DNA of 6,869 nucleotides from Candidatus Bathyarchaeota archaeon (GTDB taxonomy: Archaea; Thermoproteota; Bathyarchaeia; 40CM-2-53-6; FEN-987): positions 1,239 through 8,107 of the forward strand of contig JAHFFU010000036.1 in assembly GCA_023247835.1 (NCBI GenBank). Reading direction: 5' to 3'. The notes beneath the pieces were generated by a model. That model made no database searches. It was not told the DNA's origin and saw only the letters and a program-made list of their open reading frames with translations. The position numbers were made by a program, and so were the translations under genes. This document shows, one piece after another, positions 5,253 to 6,869 of the stretch (position 1 is the stretch's first letter; every line of letters starts with the position of its first letter).

Positions 5253-6038
5253 ATGACCCGCATTGAGCCGAAAGTGATTAAGCTCGCCGAAACGCGCCTC
5301 GACCCGAAAGGCGTTGAACAGTTAGCGCAGCACTACCAAGCCATTGAATGGTTGAACAGCGCGAAGAAACTTCAACCAAACGAATCAGAATTCCTCATAG
5401 AACTCTCGGGGCGCGTCTGCTACAAGAGTTTCGGGGTGGGACTCAACCCCAACATAACAAAAATTCGAGATAATCCCAGAGATTACCTCACCAACGTGCT
5501 GGAAAAGGGCGACGGAAGCATTCTCGAGCACGCAACCGTAACTTTCGCCTTCCTTAATGTAAGCAGAATTTATACTCACGAGTTAGTCCGACACCGCGCC
5601 GGAACAGCGATGAGTCAAGAGAGTCTCCGGTACGTACGCCCCAAAGAGGTTAATGTCTGGGTACCACCGGATATGGAACCAGTATCGAAGAAGTTCCTGG
5701 AGACGGTCGAGGATATTCAGAAGCACTACCGCGATTTAGAATCGAGTTTTGACTGGGACAAGATGACTTTCGAACAGAAGAAACGGGTTACATCAGCCTT
5801 ACGCCGTATCCTGCCAGACGGGATCGCGACTAACATAGTTTGGACTGCGAATCACAGGACCATACGATGGGTGATAGAAATGCGAACTGACCCCAGCGCT
5901 GAGGTAGAGATCCGCAAGGTCTTCGGCCAAGTTGCCGAGATTTGTATACGGGATTACCCAATTCTTTACTCGGACTTCTCGAGAACAGAGCTTCCGGACG
6001 GAACGGTCCAATACGTCCCGAAGTTTTCAAAGGTCTAA
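5253..6038 (+). CDS. thyX: flavin-dependent thymidylate synthase ThyX
   Basis: Makes dTMP from dUMP using methylene-tetrahydrofolate and reduced FAD, replacing ThyA; cytosolic, normally a homotetramer. It is 261 aa, slightly long for ThyX (about 220-250). Landmarks are GRVCYKS (54-60), the substrate/flavin segment GDGSILEHATVTFAF (86-100), SRIYTHELVRHR (104-115), then SQESLRY, NIVWTANHRTIRWVIEMR (194-211), and AEVEIRKVFGQ with C-terminal YPILYSDF. Two departures from the usual form: the signature reads RHR-x8-S (R113-H-R115, S124) instead of RHR-x7-S, and the His of the usual GHxSxLEH is Asp (D87). The rest is intact, so I expect an active or specialised enzyme rather than a decayed one. I chose ATG 5253 over GTG 5241 (four residues longer) because GTGAT lies correctly upstream as a Shine-Dalgarno. 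It is followed 28 bases later by the small gene at 6067. Confidence 0.93.
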   Translation: MTRIEPKVIKLAETRLDPKGVEQLAQHYQAIEWLNSAKKLQPNESEFLIELSGRVCYKSFGVGLNPNITKIRDNPRDYLTNVLEKGDGSILEHATVTFAFLNVSRIYTHELVRHRAGTAMSQESLRYVRPKEVNVWVPPDMEPVSKKFLETVEDIQKHYRDLESSFDWDKMTFEQKKRVTSALRRILPDGIATNIVWTANHRTIRWVIEMRTDPSAEVEIRKVFGQVAEICIRDYPILYSDFSRTELPDGTVQYVPKFSKV

Positions 6039-6066
6039 TGCTAAACCTCCAGATCCAAATAGGTCG

Positions 6067-6267
6067 GTGATATTGTCTGAACCGTTCTGGAAGACCTCAA
6101 TCTCAAAGTTGGAACCAAACAAGATCGTAGTCCGCGGCTACAACCTGATGGATCTCATTGGAAAACACAATTACGCTGATATCAAAATCGCCAATATCGT
6201 CGACCCAGAAGTTACAGTGCGCGTAGCTGTTCCAAAGTACGTCTTTCAGCAGGCAAAACGAAAATAG
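6067..6267 (+). CDS. short protein resembling only the N-terminal end of citrate synthase
   Basis: A frame of 66 residues that directly follows thyX. Residues about 6-36 read PFWKTSISKLEPNKIVVRGYNL then MDLIGKHNYAD, matching by eye the first beta-hairpin of citrate synthase and citryl-CoA lyase (T-x-I-S-x-x-x-x-x-K-I-x-x-RGY-x-x-x-DL). The following segment (IKIANIVDPEVTVRVAVPKYVFQQAKRK) does not continue as citrate synthase, and shifting to either other frame does not restore it, so no simple frameshift explains the shortness. The catalytic His and Asp of citrate synthase are absent. The start is GTG 6067 or, with AGGT eight bases upstream, TTG 6073; the frame stays open further upstream into the end of thyX. 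It could be an independent small protein, a duplicated fragment, or a degraded gene. I am fairly sure of the similarity, not of the function. Confidence 0.5.
   Translation: MILSEPFWKTSISKLEPNKIVVRGYNLMDLIGKHNYADIKIANIVDPEVTVRVAVPKYVFQQAKRK
6254..6267 (-). terminator. T-rich tract after the TPR-like gene
   Basis: The minus strand reads CTATTTTCGTTTTG, starting 8 bases after the stop codon of the 6275-6856 gene. This is a plausible archaeal T-rich termination signal. It lies within the 3' end of the convergent small gene, whose last codons it encodes on the plus strand. Confidence 0.3.
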
Positions 6268-6274
6268 CCAAAGA

Positions 6275-6856
6275 CTAGTCGATATTCGCAGCTGCGTCGC
6301 GAGCCTTCTTAGCCATCTTGCGGTCGCCAGTCTTCTCGAACGAAATCGCGGCCATTGCATACATCTCGTGAGCGAGTTTCGTTTTTGCCTCGTTTTTGAA
6401 CTGGTTTGCTGAATTCATGAAAAAGTTCGCTGCTCTTCTCGTCAAGCCCAATTTTGCTGAGAGATGGCCGGCGAAGAGCATCTCGTGGCTGTAACCTTCT
6501 TTCCCTGCTTTGAGGCATTTGTTCAAGGCGTTTAGGTAAAGCCGCGCAGTTCTTCGCATTCCTGGCCCGGTCCGGTAATCTTGGAGTGCACTGCGATATT
6601 CAATGAGGGCGTAGTATGCTCTTTCTTGGCCCCCCATGACCCGGTTTGGGAGTATCGTGTATCCTTGGCCGGCCCGTTCATGCCAGTATGCCGCCTTCCC
6701 GAAGACGCCCACCTTCTCGTAGCATCTTGCAATCGCTTGGAATATCCCAATCCGGTCTAGGGGGGACCCTTGACTGGCAAGTCTGCGATAATACCCGACG
6801 GCCCTCCGGTAGTCCGCTTCAAGTTCCGCCCTAATCGCTGAAGTCAGAAGACTCAT
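6275..6856 (-). CDS. TPR/alpha-SNAP-like helical-repeat protein
   Basis: A 193-residue all-alpha protein made of helix-turn-helix pairs like tetratricopeptide or alpha-SNAP-type repeats. The clearest pairs are about 35-66 (IGIFQAIARCYEKVGVF then GKAAYWHERAGQGY), 122-154 (from HEMLFAGHLSAKLGL to NFFMNSANQF) and 161-190 (LAHEMYAMAAISFEKTGD then RKMAKKARDAA). Residues 2-28 and 76-115 are probably two more pairs with weaker TPR spacing. Residues such as the G/A and Y/F at TPR positions 8, 20 and 27 recur, but none of the repeats is canonical throughout. Such proteins are scaffolds for protein-protein contacts; no enzyme motif, signal peptide or membrane segment is visible. The partner is unknown. 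The ATG at 6856 is preceded by AAGGT nine bases away. The gene ends 7 bases from the convergent small gene at 6067-6267. Confidence 0.8.
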   Translation of the reverse strand: MSLLTSAIRAELEADYRRAVGYYRRLASQGSPLDRIGIFQAIARCYEKVGVFGKAAYWHERAGQGYTILPNRVMGGQERAYYALIEYRSALQDYRTGPGMRRTARLYLNALNKCLKAGKEGYSHEMLFAGHLSAKLGLTRRAANFFMNSANQFKNEAKTKLAHEMYAMAAISFEKTGDRKMAKKARDAAANID

Positions 6857-6869
6857 GTAACAGGACCTT

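Noticed and set aside
6038..6070. ATG overlapping the thyX stop codon as a possible start of the next gene
   Set aside because: That frame ends after ten codons at the TGA in GGTGATA; the frame with family similarity is a different one.
6067..6267. Idea that this is a full citrate synthase broken by one frameshift
   Set aside because: Reading the other two plus-strand frames after residue 36 gives no citrate-synthase-like sequence, and a convergent intact gene begins 7 bases after the stop.
1..6869. Search for tRNA, rRNA, CRISPR repeats, insertion-sequence ends, toxin-antitoxin pairs or a defence cassette
   Set aside because: No cloverleaf-like A/B boxes, spaced repeats, terminal inverted repeats, transposase motifs or nuclease/ATPase pairs were seen; gene density leaves little room for them.

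Overview
The window looks archaeal. Signs are a small class I methyltransferase of the archaeal protein-lysine methyltransferase (aKMT) type, a protein resembling an archaea-restricted family of unknown function (DUF2153-like), an AqpM-type aquaporin, a TATA-box-like element just upstream of a start codon, and very short leaders with patchy Shine-Dalgarno matches. Composition is moderate in GC. A TACK-type archaeon (Nitrososphaeria/Caldarchaeales or Bathyarchaeia-like) is my best guess. It is inference only, because there is no rRNA or tRNA in the window.

Layout. Positions 1-2456 (minus strand) hold a tight three-gene operon for a 2-oxoacid dehydrogenase complex, transcribed E1-alpha, E1-beta, E2. 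The E1 genes overlap by 4 bases (ATGA), E2 starts 6 bases after E1-beta, and E2 runs off the left edge after its lipoyl domain, linker and most of its E3-binding domain. The complex would decarboxylate a 2-oxoacid (pyruvate, branched-chain 2-oxoacids or acetoin-type substrate; the sequence does not decide) and pass the acyl group to CoA via the E2 lipoyl lysine. An uncharacterised gene (2578-3360, plus) is read divergently from the operon. It converges on an aquaporin (3389-4087, minus) that has its own TATA-like box. Upstream of the aquaporin, a likely two-gene minus-strand unit holds a DUF2153-like protein and the aKMT-like methyltransferase. From 5253 the plus strand encodes flavin-dependent thymidylate synthase ThyX, followed by a short gene resembling only the N-terminal end of citrate synthase. 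A TPR/alpha-SNAP-like helical-repeat protein (6275-6856, minus) converges on it.

The genes do not form one obvious pathway apart from the dehydrogenase operon. I found no mobile element, CRISPR array, RNA gene or defence cassette. The most notable points are the stand-alone citrate-synthase-N-terminal-like protein, a ThyX with a one-residue-expanded signature loop and an Asp in place of a usual His, an aquaporin whose inferred selectivity filter (His-Ile-Ala-Arg) resembles plant tonoplast aquaporins rather than known archaeal ones, and an unassigned protein with a faint TraB/Tiki-like C-terminal pattern.
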